A stretch of 64,000 nt of DNA from Streptomyces cellostaticus (lineage in GTDB: Bacteria; Actinomycetota; Actinomycetes; Streptomycetales; Streptomycetaceae): assembly GCF_001513965.1 (NCBI RefSeq), contig NZ_KQ948017.1, forward strand, positions 184,779 through 248,778, in the 5' to 3' direction. The translations under genes were made by a program, and so were the position numbers. Each line of letters starts with the position of its first letter. Position 1 is the first letter of the stretch. Shown here piece by piece: positions 43,021-51,781 of the stretch. The notes beneath the pieces are model-generated. The model saw only the letters and a list, made by a program, of their open reading frames with translations. It was not told the origin of the DNA and did no database searches.

Positions 43021-44286
43021 TCAGGCGCGGCCGGCGGCCAGGTCCATGAGCCGGGAGAGGACGCGGCCGCCGGACGCGGTGAGCCCGTCGTGCTCCCATT
43101 CGTTGGTGACCCAGACGCGGGTGGCACCGACCTCGCGCGCGGTGCGCAGGGACAGGCCCGCGTCCACGTACATGTCGTCGTGGTAGACGACCGCGGCCAG
43201 CGGGACCTCGTTGGCGGCCAGACGGCCGGCGTCGTACAGCGGCGGCCAGTCGGTCCGTCGCGCGAGGAGGTCGGCGGCCTGTGCGAAGGGGCGCAGGGTC
43301 CGGATGTCCTCGAACATCCAGGGGTAGATCATTTCGCCGGTGAGCAGGAGTGTCTCCGCGTCCTCGGCGAACTCGGGGAAGGCGGCGAGCGCGTGGGAGG
43401 CCGCCCAGCCCGTGGGTGTGGCCCCCTGCCCGTACAGCGTCTCCTGCAACACGGCGAACAGCGGGTTGTCCGTGAACCCGGTCAGGCCCATCACCTGGTG
43501 GAGGAAGGTGTCGGTCAACTCGCCGCGCTCGTCCAGGGCTTCGTCGAGCAGCCAGTGCACGCGCTCGAATGCGTCTCCCATACCGAGGGCGAGGCCGAGG
43601 GTGCGCAGCCGTCGGACGGTGAGGCGGTCTCCGTCGGGCAGGCGTACCTCGTCCGTGGCGAGACGGCCGGCGATTCGGCGCAGGAGCTTGGCGTCGTCCG
43701 GGTAGCGGTCGTAGTACTCCCGGACGCGGTGGTGGACGCGTGGATAGGTGCGGGCGTATACGTCGTCGGCGGTGGCGGCGATCCCCGGCAGGCCCCCGGC
43801 CACGTGGCATGCCGCCAGTCCCTCGGGGGCCTGGGAGAGGTAGGTGAGGGTGACGAAGCCGCCGTAGCTCTGGCCGAGCGTCTCCCAGGGGCGCTCGCCG
43901 CACAGTTCGCGGCGTATCAGCTCCGCGTCCGCGACGATCGAGTCGGCCCTGAAGTGGGCGAGATACGCGGCGAGTCGGTCCGGATCCGGGAACCGGGCGG
44001 CGGCCTTGGCGGTCACGGGGGTGGAGCGGCCGGTGCCCCGTTGGTCGAGGAGCAGCACGCGGTGGGTCTTCAGTGCCCGGTCCAGCCAGCCGGGCGAACC
44101 GGCCGACGGACGGGGCGACTTGCCGCCCGGTCCGCCCTGCAGATACAGCAGCCAGGGCAGGTCGTGCTCGGCTCGGGCGGGGTCGGCGACCTCTCGGGCG
44201 AAGAGCTGGAGGGTGGGGCCGCCGGGGTCCGCGTGGTCCAGTGGGACGGTGAAGGAGTGGTCGACGGTCGCGTACGCGGGGTTCAT
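43021..44286 (-). CDS. Proline iminopeptidase-like alpha/beta hydrolase (S33)
   Basis: Peptidase of 421 residues. The S33 hallmarks are the oxyanion LLYLQGGPGGKSPRP (about residues 45-59), 'LLLDQRGTGRSTPV', nucleophile Ser140 in GQSYGG, and a C-terminal Asp/His region ('YHDDMYVDAG', 'NEWEHDGLTASG'). Enzymes of this type remove N-terminal proline, and often hydroxyproline, from peptides. There is no signal peptide, so it should act on imported peptides. It lies between the GntR regulator and the secreted metalloprotease in an island for hydroxyproline catabolism, which supports a role in freeing Pro/Hyp. Confidence 0.88.
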   Translation of the reverse strand: MNPAYATVDHSFTVPLDHADPGGPTLQLFAREVADPARAEHDLPWLLYLQGGPGGKSPRPSAGSPGWLDRALKTHRVLLLDQRGTGRSTPVTAKAAARFPDPDRLAAYLAHFRADSIVADAELIRRELCGERPWETLGQSYGGFVTLTYLSQAPEGLAACHVAGGLPGIAATADDVYARTYPRVHHRVREYYDRYPDDAKLLRRIAGRLATDEVRLPDGDRLTVRRLRTLGLALGMGDAFERVHWLLDEALDERGELTDTFLHQVMGLTGFTDNPLFAVLQETLYGQGATPTGWAASHALAAFPEFAEDAETLLLTGEMIYPWMFEDIRTLRPFAQAADLLARRTDWPPLYDAGRLAANEVPLAAVVYHDDMYVDAGLSLRTAREVGATRVWVTNEWEHDGLTASGGRVLSRLMDLAAGRA

Positions 44287-44354
44287 GGCCTGCTTTCCCG
44301 CACCTGCGCGGCCGGATCGGCAGGCAGGTGAGTGGAGGGGGGCGGGGTGCCGGA

Positions 44355-44373
44355 TGACATGTCACGTGTGACG
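44355..44373. promoter_or_regulatory. Candidate regulon operator before the iminopeptidase gene
   Basis: TGACATGTCACGTGTGACG contains the perfect palindrome TGACATGTCA and the ATGTCACGT core also seen before the GntR gene. It lies 69 bases upstream of the iminopeptidase start. Assignment to the GntR regulon is inferred. Confidence 0.4.
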
Positions 44374-44475
44374 TGTACGCCCAGTGTGTGGCGGCCCGGT
44401 CCGCCCCCGGCAGCTCCCGCTTGGCCATAACCCCGCGTTATGCGAGGTGGCGCGCGCTTGTCGCGCGGAGCGGGC

Positions 44476-45201
44476 TCAGCGGGTCGCGCCCAGCTTTCGC
44501 CCGGTCACGCGCCCGGCGGACTTCTCCCGCTGTTCCTGGACGCCCTCGGCCCACAGCGAGCGCACATGTCCGAGGTGGCGGGTCATGCACTTCTCGGCGC
44601 CCTTCGCATCGCCTGCCACCATCAGGTCGAGGAGTTCGACGTGCTCCTCGGCCGACGGGATCAGCTGGCCGCGCTCGTCCAGCGCGGTCAGTCCGTACAG
44701 GCGCGAACGCTTGCGCAGGTCGCCGACCGTCTCGACAAGGCGGTCGTTGCCTGCGAGCGCGAGCAGGGAGAGGTGGAACTGGCGGTCGGCCTCCAGATAG
44801 CCGATGAGGTCGTGCTCGCGAGCGGCGCGCACGATCTCCTCGGCGACCGGGCGCAGCGCCTCCAGGTCTTCGCGGGCGGCGCTGCGGGTGATCCGGCCGA
44901 CCATGGGAACCTCGATCAGGGTGCGGATCTCGGTGTACTGGTCGAGGTCGCGTTCGTTGACCTCGGTGACGCGGAAGCCCTTGTTGCGGACGGGCTCGAC
45001 CAGGCCCTCGCGGGCCAGGTCGAGCATCGCCTCGCGCACCGGTGTCGCGGAGATGCCGAAGTCCTCCGCGAGACCGGGGGCCGAGTAGACCTCGCCGGGG
45101 CGCAGTTCGCCGGAGATCAGCGCGGCGCGCAGGGCGTGGGCGACCTGGTCGCGCAGCCGCTCCCTGGTGGTGATGAGGTTGCGCTGCTTGAGGTGGCCCA
45201 T
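44476..45201 (-). CDS. GntR/FadR-type regulator of the hydroxyproline island
   Basis: Regulator of 241 residues. The winged HTH is at the N-terminus ('LRDQVAHALRAALISGELRP' then 'SAPGLAEDFGISATPVREAM', about residues 15-60). An FCD ligand domain follows, with metal/ligand His residues in 'EADRQFHLSLLALAGN' and 'MTRHLGHV'. The ATG at 45201 is preferred over an upstream in-frame start at 45267 because GAAGGGAA precedes it. FCD regulators usually respond to organic acids or amino-acid catabolites. Its place within the hydroxyproline genes and the repeated AATGT(G/C)A sites make it the likely local repressor. Confidence 0.9.
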   Translation of the reverse strand: MGHLKQRNLITTRERLRDQVAHALRAALISGELRPGEVYSAPGLAEDFGISATPVREAMLDLAREGLVEPVRNKGFRVTEVNERDLDQYTEIRTLIEVPMVGRITRSAAREDLEALRPVAEEIVRAAREHDLIGYLEADRQFHLSLLALAGNDRLVETVGDLRKRSRLYGLTALDERGQLIPSAEEHVELLDLMVAGDAKGAEKCMTRHLGHVRSLWAEGVQEQREKSAGRVTGRKLGATR

Positions 45202-45259
45202 GGTGGTGGCGTTCCCTTCGTGCCCTGTGCCCTCGTGGCCGAGCGGATCACCAGCGTAC

Positions 45260-45270
45260 AATGTCACGTT
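45260..45270. promoter_or_regulatory. Candidate operator before the GntR gene
   Basis: AATGTCACGTT within an ACAA-N7-TTGT frame, 59 bases upstream of the GntR start. It matches the core seen in other promoter gaps of the island and would allow autoregulation. Confidence 0.4.
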
Positions 45271-45279
45271 GTTTTCGCA

Positions 45280-45340
45280 GGTGCCCAGGGGTGTCCAGAT
45301 GCCTGGGGGTGCCCAGGTGCCGATGGGTGCCTAGGGGTGT
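45280..45340. repeat. Degenerate direct repeats (GGTGCC[CT]AGGGGTGT)
   Basis: GGTGCCCAGGGGTGT (45280-45294) and GGTGCCTAGGGGTGT (45326-45340) differ at one base. Partial copies (CCTGGGGGTGCCCAGGTGCC) lie between. The last copy contains the stop codon of the dehydrogenase gene. It looks like local slippage duplication in the gap before the GntR gene. Confidence 0.6.
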
Positions 45341-46713
45341 GCGGGGGCCAGCGTGTAGGTGCGGCCGGAGGTGTAGAACTCCAGGGCGGCGCGTCCCTGT
45401 TCGCGCAGGCCGTGGCTGGAGGCCTTGGCTCCGCCGAAGGGCAGGTGGAAATCCACCCCGGTCGATGGGGCGTTGACGCGGATCATGCCGGTGTCCAGGT
45501 GGTCGAGTCCGTGCAGTGCCGCGTCGAGCGAGGCGGTGTGCACCGAGGTGACCAGACCGTACGGGACGGAGTTGGTGATCCGGACCGCGTGAGCCAGGTC
45601 GTCGGCGGGGAGCAGCGCCGCCAGCGGTCCGAAGACCTCCTCGCGCAGCAGCCGGTCGCCGGTCGGCACCTTCTCGACCAGGGCCGGGGCCGCGTACCAG
45701 CCGTCCGCCCCCTCGGGGACGGCGGCGGTCGCGATGGCCGGCAGGCCCTCCCGCGCCTGGATCACGCGGTCGCGCGCCCGCTCGTCGATGACCGGTCCGC
45801 ACACCGTGGCAGGGTCGGCGGGGTCGCCCACCGGGAGCGCGCGCAGCGCCTCGGCGAGGGCCTCGCGCAGCGGGTCGAGGGCGGCACCGACCGCGATCAC
45901 GCGGCTGGTGGCGGTGCACTTCTGTCCGGCGTATCCGGCGATCGCGGCGGCGATGTGCGCGGCGGCCCGGGGGATGTCCGCGTCGGGCAGGACGATCGCC
46001 GCGTTCAGCCCGCCCATCTCGGCCTGGACGGGGACGCCCCGCGTGGTGGCGGTGCGCACGACGGCCTGGCCCACGGCTGTGGAACCGGTGAAGGAGACCA
46101 CGTCGGCGGCGGAGAGTACGGCGTTGCCCTCGGTGGGGCCGCCGGGCAGAACGGTGAAGACCCCGGCGGGCACGGCCCGGTGGACGATCTCGGCCAGGCG
46201 CTGGGCGCACGCGGTCGCCTCCGGTGCCGGCTTCAGGACCACGGTGTTGCCCGTGGCGAGCGCCGGGGCCGCCTTCCAGCTGGGGATCGCGAAGGGGAAG
46301 TTCCACGGGGTGATGAGGGCCGCGACTCCGTGCGGGCGGCGGCGGCTCAGCAGGAGCCCCGCGCCGTCGGCCGTCTCGTGGACGGCGCCGGTGGACTCGA
46401 AGGGGGCCTGGGCGTAGTACCGCCAGATGGCGGCGGTGCGGGTCACTTCGGCGCGTGCTTCGGTGAGCGGCTTGCCCACCTCGCGCACGGCGAGGGCCGC
46501 CAGTTCGTCCGCGGCGGAGTCGATCGCGGCGGCGACGGCGCCGAGCGCGGCCGAGCGTGCGCCCGCGCCGCCCAGGAGCCAGCCGGGCTGGGCGGCACGG
46601 GCCCGCTCCACCGCGTCGACGGCGGCGAAGGCCCCCGGGGCGGGGATCCGCACCAGGACGTCGGAGGGATCGGCCGGGTTGCGTGAGACGACCGGGGCAG
46701 GGGCGGTGGTCAC
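45331..46713 (-). CDS. Aldehyde dehydrogenase, 2-oxoglutarate-semialdehyde type
   Basis: NAD(P)-dependent aldehyde dehydrogenase of 460 residues. The cofactor region is 'LITPWNFPFAIPSWKAAPAL', with 'FTGSTAVG', the general base Glu in EMGGLNAAIV, the nucleophile Cys266 in GYAGQKCTATSR, and 'EEVFGPL'. Next to the hydroxyproline epimerase and the DHDPS-family deaminase it should carry out the last step of the pathway, oxidising 2,5-dioxopentanoate (alpha-ketoglutaric semialdehyde) to 2-oxoglutarate. The GTG start at 46713 overlaps the epimerase stop by four bases, implying coupling. The frame continues far upstream, but that is the epimerase gene in another phase. Confidence 0.9.
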   Translation of the reverse strand: MTTAPAPVVSRNPADPSDVLVRIPAPGAFAAVDAVERARAAQPGWLLGGAGARSAALGAVAAAIDSAADELAALAVREVGKPLTEARAEVTRTAAIWRYYAQAPFESTGAVHETADGAGLLLSRRRPHGVAALITPWNFPFAIPSWKAAPALATGNTVVLKPAPEATACAQRLAEIVHRAVPAGVFTVLPGGPTEGNAVLSAADVVSFTGSTAVGQAVVRTATTRGVPVQAEMGGLNAAIVLPDADIPRAAAHIAAAIAGYAGQKCTATSRVIAVGAALDPLREALAEALRALPVGDPADPATVCGPVIDERARDRVIQAREGLPAIATAAVPEGADGWYAAPALVEKVPTGDRLLREEVFGPLAALLPADDLAHAVRITNSVPYGLVTSVHTASLDAALHGLDHLDTGMIRVNAPSTGVDFHLPFGGAKASSHGLREQGRAALEFYTSGRTYTLAPAHP

Positions 46714-47714
46714 AGGAGGAAACCTCCGGGGAAGGGGTCGTCCGGATCGAGGAAGTACTGGGCGGTGCCGGTGATCCAGGCACGTCCCGTGATGCTGGGA
46801 ACGACGGCGGGCACCCCGCCGACCTCGGTCTCGGCCACGAGACGGCCGGTGAACTCGGTGCCGATGAAGGACTCGTTGACGAAGTCCTGGTGCAGCGGCA
46901 GCGCGCCGCGGGCGTGCAGCTGCGCCATCCGTGCAGAGGTGCCGGTACCGCACGGGGAACGGTCGAACCAGCCCGGGTGGATGGCCATGGCGTGGCGTGA
47001 GCGGTGCGCGTCGGAGCCGGGCGCGGCGAGGTAGACGTGCTTGACCCCGGCGATCTCGGACTGAAGCGGATGGACGGGGCGGTCCGGGGAGGCGTTGATC
47101 GCGTCCATGACGGCGAGCCCGGCCGCGAGCAGGTCGCCCTTGCGGGACCGGTCGAACGGCAGCCCCAGCGCGTCGAGTTCGACGAAGGCGTAGAAGTTCC
47201 CGCCGAAGGCGAGGTCGTACGTCACCGTCCCGAACCCGGGCACCTCCACCTTGCGGTCGAGGCCGACGCAGAAGGCGGGGACGTTGGTGAGCGTGACCGC
47301 ATTCGCCGCCCCGTTCTCGACGTGTACGTCGACGGAGACGAGCCCGGCGGGGGTGTCGAGGCGGATGGTGGTGACCGGTTCGGTGACCGGGACCATGCCG
47401 GTCTCGACCAGCACGGTGGCCACGCCGATGGTGCCGTGCCCGCACATCGGCAGCAGGCCGGACACCTCGATGTACAGCACTCCGACATCGGCGTCGGGGC
47501 GGGTCGGCGGCTGGAGGATCGCGCCGCTCATGGAGGCGTGGCCGCGCGGCTCGTACATCAGGAGCGTGCGCAGATGGTCCATGTACTCGATGAAGTGGAG
47601 CCTGCGCTCGGCCATCGTGGCGCCGGGGATCACCCCGACACCGCCGGTGATCACACGCGTGGGCATGCCCTCGGTGTGCGAGTCGACAGCGTGGAAGACA
47701 TGACGGGTACGCAT
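46710..47714 (-). CDS. 4-hydroxyproline 2-epimerase (proline racemase family)
   Basis: Cofactor-free epimerase of 334 residues. Both catalytic cysteines are present: Cys91 in MCGHGTIGVA and Cys255 in DRSPCGTGTSAR. A racemase/epimerase needs two, whereas the dehydratase relatives have Thr or Ser at one position. In this context it should turn trans-4-hydroxy-L-proline into cis-4-hydroxy-D-proline, the substrate of the dehydrogenase encoded upstream. AAGGACG precedes the ATG. The next gene downstream overlaps by four bases. Proline racemase activity is the alternative but fits the surrounding genes less well. Confidence 0.93.
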   Translation of the reverse strand: MRTRHVFHAVDSHTEGMPTRVITGGVGVIPGATMAERRLHFIEYMDHLRTLLMYEPRGHASMSGAILQPPTRPDADVGVLYIEVSGLLPMCGHGTIGVATVLVETGMVPVTEPVTTIRLDTPAGLVSVDVHVENGAANAVTLTNVPAFCVGLDRKVEVPGFGTVTYDLAFGGNFYAFVELDALGLPFDRSRKGDLLAAGLAVMDAINASPDRPVHPLQSEIAGVKHVYLAAPGSDAHRSRHAMAIHPGWFDRSPCGTGTSARMAQLHARGALPLHQDFVNESFIGTEFTGRLVAETEVGGVPAVVPSITGRAWITGTAQYFLDPDDPFPGGFLL

Positions 47715-47743
47715 GTACGTCCTTTCATGTGAGCCGGTCCCGG

Positions 47744-48664
47744 TCAGTGGTGGCCCTCGGCGACGGCCTTCTCGGTCGCCGCGCGCACCGCGGCCCCGAT
47801 CGCGGCGGGCAGCGGCAGACGCGGCGGCCGGGTGGGACCGCCGCGGCGGCCGACGAGGTCCATGGACAGCTTGATGGACTGCACGAACTCGGTCTTGGAG
47901 TCCCAGCGCAGCAGCGGGTGCAGTGACCTGTAGAGCGGCAGGGCGGTGACGAGGTCCCCGGCGACGGCGGCGTGGTACAGCTCGGCGCAGGTGGCGGGGA
48001 AGGCGTTCGGGTAGCCGGCGATCCAGCCGACCGCACCGGCGAGGGCCAGCTCCAGCAGGACGTCGTCCGCGCCGATCAGCAGGTCGAGGTCGGGGGCGAG
48101 TTCGGCGATCTCGTAGGCCCTGCGCACATCGCCGCTGAACTCCTTGACGGCCACGATGCTGCCGTCGCCGTGGAGCCGCGCGAGGAGGGCGGGGGTGAGG
48201 TCGACCTTGGTGTCGATGGGGTTGTTGTACGCCACGACGGGCAGCCCCGCCCGGGCGACGTCCGCGTAGTGGGCGCGCACCGCCTGCTCGTCCGCGCGGT
48301 AGGCGTTCGGCGGGAGCAGCAGGACGCTGCCGCAGCCTTCCTCGGCGGCCTGTTCGGCCCAGCGGCGGGACTCCGCGCTGCCGTAGGCGGCGACCCCGGG
48401 CATCACGCGCGCGCCGTCGCCCGCGGCCTCGACGGCGGTGCGCACCACGCGGGCCCGCTCCTCGTCGGTGAGCGTCTGGTACTCGCCCAGGGAGCCGTTG
48501 GGTACGACGCCGTCGCAGCCGTTGTCGATGAGCCGGCGGACGTGCTCGGCGTAGGCGTCGTAGTCGACGGAGAGGTCCTCGCGCAGGGGAAGCGCGGTGG
48601 CGACCATGATGCCGCGCCAGGGGCGGTCGGCGTTCCACGTGGCGCGGGCGGTGGTGGCGTTCAT
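47744..48664 (-). CDS. DHDPS/NAL-family pyrroline-4-hydroxy-2-carboxylate deaminase
   Basis: TIM-barrel lyase of 306 residues. The Schiff-base lysine is Lys174 in 'IVAVKEFSGD', the pyruvate-family tyrosine lies in 'VVAYNNP', and the N-terminal 'GCDGVVPNGSLGEYQTLTDE' matches the carboxylate-binding loop of the family. In hydroxyproline catabolism a DHDPS-like enzyme deaminates delta1-pyrroline-4-hydroxy-2-carboxylate to 2,5-dioxopentanoate, and this gene sits between the dehydrogenase and epimerase genes. AAGGAG lies 7 bases before the ATG. Its own upstream gap holds an AATGTCA-type site. Confidence 0.9.
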   Translation of the reverse strand: MNATTARATWNADRPWRGIMVATALPLREDLSVDYDAYAEHVRRLIDNGCDGVVPNGSLGEYQTLTDEERARVVRTAVEAAGDGARVMPGVAAYGSAESRRWAEQAAEEGCGSVLLLPPNAYRADEQAVRAHYADVARAGLPVVAYNNPIDTKVDLTPALLARLHGDGSIVAVKEFSGDVRRAYEIAELAPDLDLLIGADDVLLELALAGAVGWIAGYPNAFPATCAELYHAAVAGDLVTALPLYRSLHPLLRWDSKTEFVQSIKLSMDLVGRRGGPTRPPRLPLPAAIGAAVRAATEKAVAEGHH

Positions 48665-48682
48665 GAAGGAACTCCTTGTGTG

Positions 48683-48694
48683 ATGTATGACATT
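48683..48694. promoter_or_regulatory. Candidate operator before the DHDPS-family gene
   Basis: ATGTATGACATT, reading AATGTCATACAT on the gene's strand, 19 bases upstream of the start codon and just beyond the ribosome site. It fits the motif recurring in the island. Confidence 0.35.
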
Positions 48695-48743
48695 TTATTG
48701 AGCGGAGTCCGGCGCCCACAACGGTGCGGGACGCCGGGGCCGG

Positions 48744-50234
48744 TCAGGAGACCGGCCCGTCGGCCTCGTCCGGGTCGAGCGCGCCCAGCACCCCGAGCGG
48801 TACGGGCACCGCGAGCGGCCGGCGCTCGGGGGACGGCGGCACGGATGCGGCGCCCGGCCCGGCCGCGAGGCAGGCCACGGCCGCTCCGCACATCCGGCCC
48901 TGGCACCAGCCCATGCCCGCGCGGGTGAGGAGCTTGACGGTGCGCGCGTCACGGGCGCCGTAGTCGGCGACCGCCTCACGGATGGCACCGGCGGTCACCT
49001 CCTCGCAGCGGCACACGTCCGTCGCGTCGTTGAGCCACTGCACCCAGCCCGGTCCCGGGACGTGTGCCGCGGCCATGGTGTCGGCGAAGGCCCGCATGCG
49101 GTCGCGGCGGCGACGAAGCTCCCGCACGCGCCGGCTGCGGGTGAGCGCGGGCTGCCCGAGCACCCGGGCGGCGGCCGCTGTGCCCGCGATGGCGCCTTCC
49201 GTGCGGGCGAGTTGCGCGCCTCCGATGCCGCCGGTCTCGCCCGCCGCCCAGAGGCCGGGTACCGAGGTTTCCTGGAGTCCGTCCAGTTCGAGGGCGTACG
49301 TGCCGTCCGGGGTGCGCCGGGTCGCGCACCCCAGGCTGGTGGCCAGCTCCGTCTGGGGGACCAGACCGTGCCCGACCGCCAGCGCGTCGCAGGCGATCCG
49401 GCGGCCCGTCCCCTGTACGGGCCGCCAGTCGCGGTCGACACGGGAGACGGTGACCGCCTCCACCCTGGCCGTGCCGTGGACTCGGGTCACCGCGCTGCGG
49501 GTGCGCAGGCGCACACCGTGGCGCAGCAGTGCCGCGCCGTGGACCAGGGCCTCCGCCAGCTTGTGCGGGTTGGCGGCGAGGGCGCCCGGGCGGCGGGCGT
49601 ACCCGAGATAGCCGGACGCCTCGACCACCGCCGGGACACGGGCCCCGGCGGCGGCGAGCGACGAGGCGACGGCGAGCAGCAGCGGGCCGCTGCCTGCCAC
49701 GACGACGCGCCTGCCCGGCAGGACCAGACCGGACTTCAGCATCGCCTGCGCTCCCCCGGCGCCCACGACGCCCGGCAGCGTCCAGCCGGGGAACGGGAGC
49801 TGGCGTTCGGACGCGCCGGTCGCGAGCAGGACCGTGCGGGCGCGGACACGGACCGGGCGCTCCCCGCAGCCGTCGACGCCGGTGACCGCGTGCACCACCC
49901 ACTCGGTGTCCCCCTCACTCCCCCGCGCCACGGTCCAGACATGGTGCCCGGCGAGATGGACGACGGCACTGGCCTCCAGGCGCCGGCGCAGGTCGGCGAA
50001 GGCGGACCAGTCGTGATGCAGGGCCTCGGGGCGCACCGCGCCGAGGGCCGGGGCGGGCGTGCGGTAGAACTGTCCGCCGACCTGGCCGGAGGTGTCCAAC
50101 AGGGCGACGGAAAGCCCGAGTTCGGACGCGGTGACGGCGCCCGTCAGGCCCGCGCAGCCCGCGCCGATCACTGCGAGGTCGTACGGTGCCCCGTACGCGT
50201 CGTCGGCCCTCTCGTCAGACGGCGAGTCCGGCAT
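48744..50234 (-). CDS. D-hydroxyproline dehydrogenase, FAD/BFD-domain subunit
   Basis: Flavoprotein of 496 residues. It has an FAD Rossmann motif (DLAVIGAGCAGLTGAVTASE, about residues 19-38), a second dinucleotide motif 'VVVAGSGPLLLAVASSLAAA', 'LWAAGETGGIGGAQLA', and a C-terminal BFD-like [2Fe-2S] region with cysteines in DVCRCEEVTAG and GMGWCQGRMCG. This is the large subunit type of the heteromeric D-hydroxyproline/opine dehydrogenases. The partner small ferredoxin-like and DAO-type subunits are encoded immediately upstream; the ferredoxin gene overlaps it by 20 bases. AAGGA precedes the ATG. Confidence 0.9.
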   Translation of the reverse strand: MPDSPSDERADDAYGAPYDLAVIGAGCAGLTGAVTASELGLSVALLDTSGQVGGQFYRTPAPALGAVRPEALHHDWSAFADLRRRLEASAVVHLAGHHVWTVARGSEGDTEWVVHAVTGVDGCGERPVRVRARTVLLATGASERQLPFPGWTLPGVVGAGGAQAMLKSGLVLPGRRVVVAGSGPLLLAVASSLAAAGARVPAVVEASGYLGYARRPGALAANPHKLAEALVHGAALLRHGVRLRTRSAVTRVHGTARVEAVTVSRVDRDWRPVQGTGRRIACDALAVGHGLVPQTELATSLGCATRRTPDGTYALELDGLQETSVPGLWAAGETGGIGGAQLARTEGAIAGTAAAARVLGQPALTRSRRVRELRRRRDRMRAFADTMAAAHVPGPGWVQWLNDATDVCRCEEVTAGAIREAVADYGARDARTVKLLTRAGMGWCQGRMCGAAVACLAAGPGAASVPPSPERRPLAVPVPLGVLGALDPDEADGPVS

Positions 50235-50535
50235 GACCGTGTCCTTCCTGGGTGGTGATCGTGTCTCCGGGGCGGGCGGGTACCAGGCAGGCTCGCCTGT
50301 TGGGCCGATCGTTGATCGTGGCGAGGCAGTCGTAGCACTGGCCGATGCCGCAGAAGGCTCCGCGTGCACGACCCCCGTGGCGCGTGGTGCGCCAGGCGAG
50401 GATGCCGGCCGACCACAGGGCGGCGGCGACGGACTGTCCGGGCAGCGCGGTGAGCGTGCGCCCGTCGAAGGAGATCTCGAACGGGTCCTCGGGTGCCGCG
50501 CCGACGAGTTCGGCGGGGCTGCGGTCACGCGCCAT
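50215..50535 (-). CDS. (2Fe-2S) ferredoxin-like subunit of D-hydroxyproline dehydrogenase
   Basis: Small protein of 106 residues with a plant-type ferredoxin fold. The cluster cysteines are in 'RGAFCGIGQCYDCLATIN' and 'RRACLVPA' (four in total, spacing C-X4-C-X2-C-X11 or so-C). 'SFDGRTLTALPGQSVAAAL' is the typical leading beta-grasp segment. Such subunits pass electrons between the two flavoprotein subunits of heteromeric D-hydroxyproline dehydrogenase. GGAAGGAG precedes the ATG, and the stop lies inside the next gene, so the two are translated together. Confidence 0.9.
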   Translation of the reverse strand: MARDRSPAELVGAAPEDPFEISFDGRTLTALPGQSVAAALWSAGILAWRTTRHGGRARGAFCGIGQCYDCLATINDRPNRRACLVPARPGDTITTQEGHGHAGLAV

Positions 50536-50580
50536 GGCGCGGCTCCTTCCGGGGTGAGGGCATGCGGGGTGCGGTCGGCT

Positions 50581-51753
50581 TCATCGCGCTCCACCGAACC
50601 GGTCCGGCCTGAACGGATCGATGTCCAGCGGGAGTTCCTCCCCTGTCAGAATCCCGGCGACGATCAGGCCCGTCGCCGGGGCGAGTCCGATCCCCGCGCC
50701 CTCGTGGCCGCAGGCATGCAGCAGTCCGGGAACGCGCGGGTCCGGGCCGATCGCCGGCAGATGGTCGGGCAGGTAAGGGCGGAATCCCGCGTACGTCCGG
50801 ATCGCCCGCACGTCTGCGAGCATCGGGAACAGGCGGGTGGCCTGGGCGGCGAGGCGGCGCAGCACCTCCACCGACAGCGTGCGGTCGAAGCCGACCCGCT
50901 CCCGGCTCGCGCCGATCAGGACCGGGCCCGCCGGGGTGCCCTCGACGACGGCGGAGGTCTGCAGCGCCGCCGAGCCGCTGGCGACGTCGGCGACGTAGTC
51001 GGCCGCGTACACCTTGCGCCGCACCACGCGCGGCAGCGGTTCGGTGACGAGGACGAAGCCGCGCCGGGGCAGCACCGGGAGGTGCACGTCCGCGAGCCGG
51101 GCCACCTCGGCGCCCCAGGTTCCGGCCGCGTTCACCACATACGGAGCGTGCAGATCACCGCTCACCGTCCGTACGCCTCGCACTTCGCCGTTCGCGCCCT
51201 TCAGGACACCGGTGACCTTCTCACCGAGCCGCAGCCGCAGCCGCGCCCGGCCGGACGCCTGTTCACCCGCGGCCCGCAGCAGATGCGCCGCGGCGAGGGC
51301 GGGCTGCACCTGGGCGTCCTGCGGATAGTGGAAACCGCCCGCCAGGCCCTGGGCGAGATGGGGCTCCAGATCATGGAGCCGGTCTCCCGTGACCTCCTCG
51401 GTTTTCACGCCTGCCCGCTCCTGGCGCTCGGCGAAGTCCCGCAGGGCCGCCATTCCCGCCTCTCCGGAGGCGACGACCAGGCCGCCCTTGGCCTCGTACT
51501 CGATCCGGGGCGGCAGCGCACCGGACAGCGTGCGCCACAACCGCGTGGACAGCAGGGCCAGGTCGAGTTCGGGTCCCGGCTCCTTGTCGGAGACCAGCAG
51601 ATTCCCCTCACCCGCTCCCGTGGTCCCGCCGGCGACGGGGCCACGGTCGATCACGGTGACGTGGAGGCCGGACCGGGCGGCGTAGTAGGCGCAGGCGGCG
51701 CCGACCACGCCGGCTCCGACGATGACGACATCGGGAGAGCTTCTCGTGAGCAC
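50581..51753 (-). CDS. DAO-type FAD subunit of D-hydroxyproline dehydrogenase
   Basis: FAD-dependent amino-acid oxidoreductase of 390 residues. It has the N-terminal FAD motif (DVVIVGAGVVGAACAYYAAR, about residues 8-27), 'GTTGAGEGNLLVSDKEPGP', and the C-terminal 'GFRPYLPDHLPAIGP' and 'GHEGAGIGLAPATG' blocks of the DAO/GlpO family. It is probably the substrate-oxidising subunit for cis-4-hydroxy-D-proline. The GTG start lies four bases from a palindromic candidate operator. It is the first gene of the dehydrogenase set; the aminopeptidase P gene precedes it by 66 bases on the same strand. Confidence 0.88.
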   Translation of the reverse strand: MLTRSSPDVVIVGAGVVGAACAYYAARSGLHVTVIDRGPVAGGTTGAGEGNLLVSDKEPGPELDLALLSTRLWRTLSGALPPRIEYEAKGGLVVASGEAGMAALRDFAERQERAGVKTEEVTGDRLHDLEPHLAQGLAGGFHYPQDAQVQPALAAAHLLRAAGEQASGRARLRLRLGEKVTGVLKGANGEVRGVRTVSGDLHAPYVVNAAGTWGAEVARLADVHLPVLPRRGFVLVTEPLPRVVRRKVYAADYVADVASGSAALQTSAVVEGTPAGPVLIGASRERVGFDRTLSVEVLRRLAAQATRLFPMLADVRAIRTYAGFRPYLPDHLPAIGPDPRVPGLLHACGHEGAGIGLAPATGLIVAGILTGEELPLDIDPFRPDRFGGAR

Positions 51754-51756
51754 GGC

Positions 51757-51777
51757 AGTAATATTTCACATTGCACT
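51757..51777. promoter_or_regulatory. Candidate operator before the DAO-type gene
   Basis: AGTAATA, then the core TTTCACATT, then GCACT. On the coding strand it reads AATGTGAAA. The flanks mirror those of the site at 53283-53304. It sits at the start codon, a position suited to repression. Confidence 0.45.
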
Positions 51778-51781
51778 GCGC

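Noticed and set aside
45280..45340. CRISPR-like repeats in the gap before the GntR gene
   Set aside because: Only two good copies, with overlapping partial copies and no unique spacers of regular length; this is slippage duplication.
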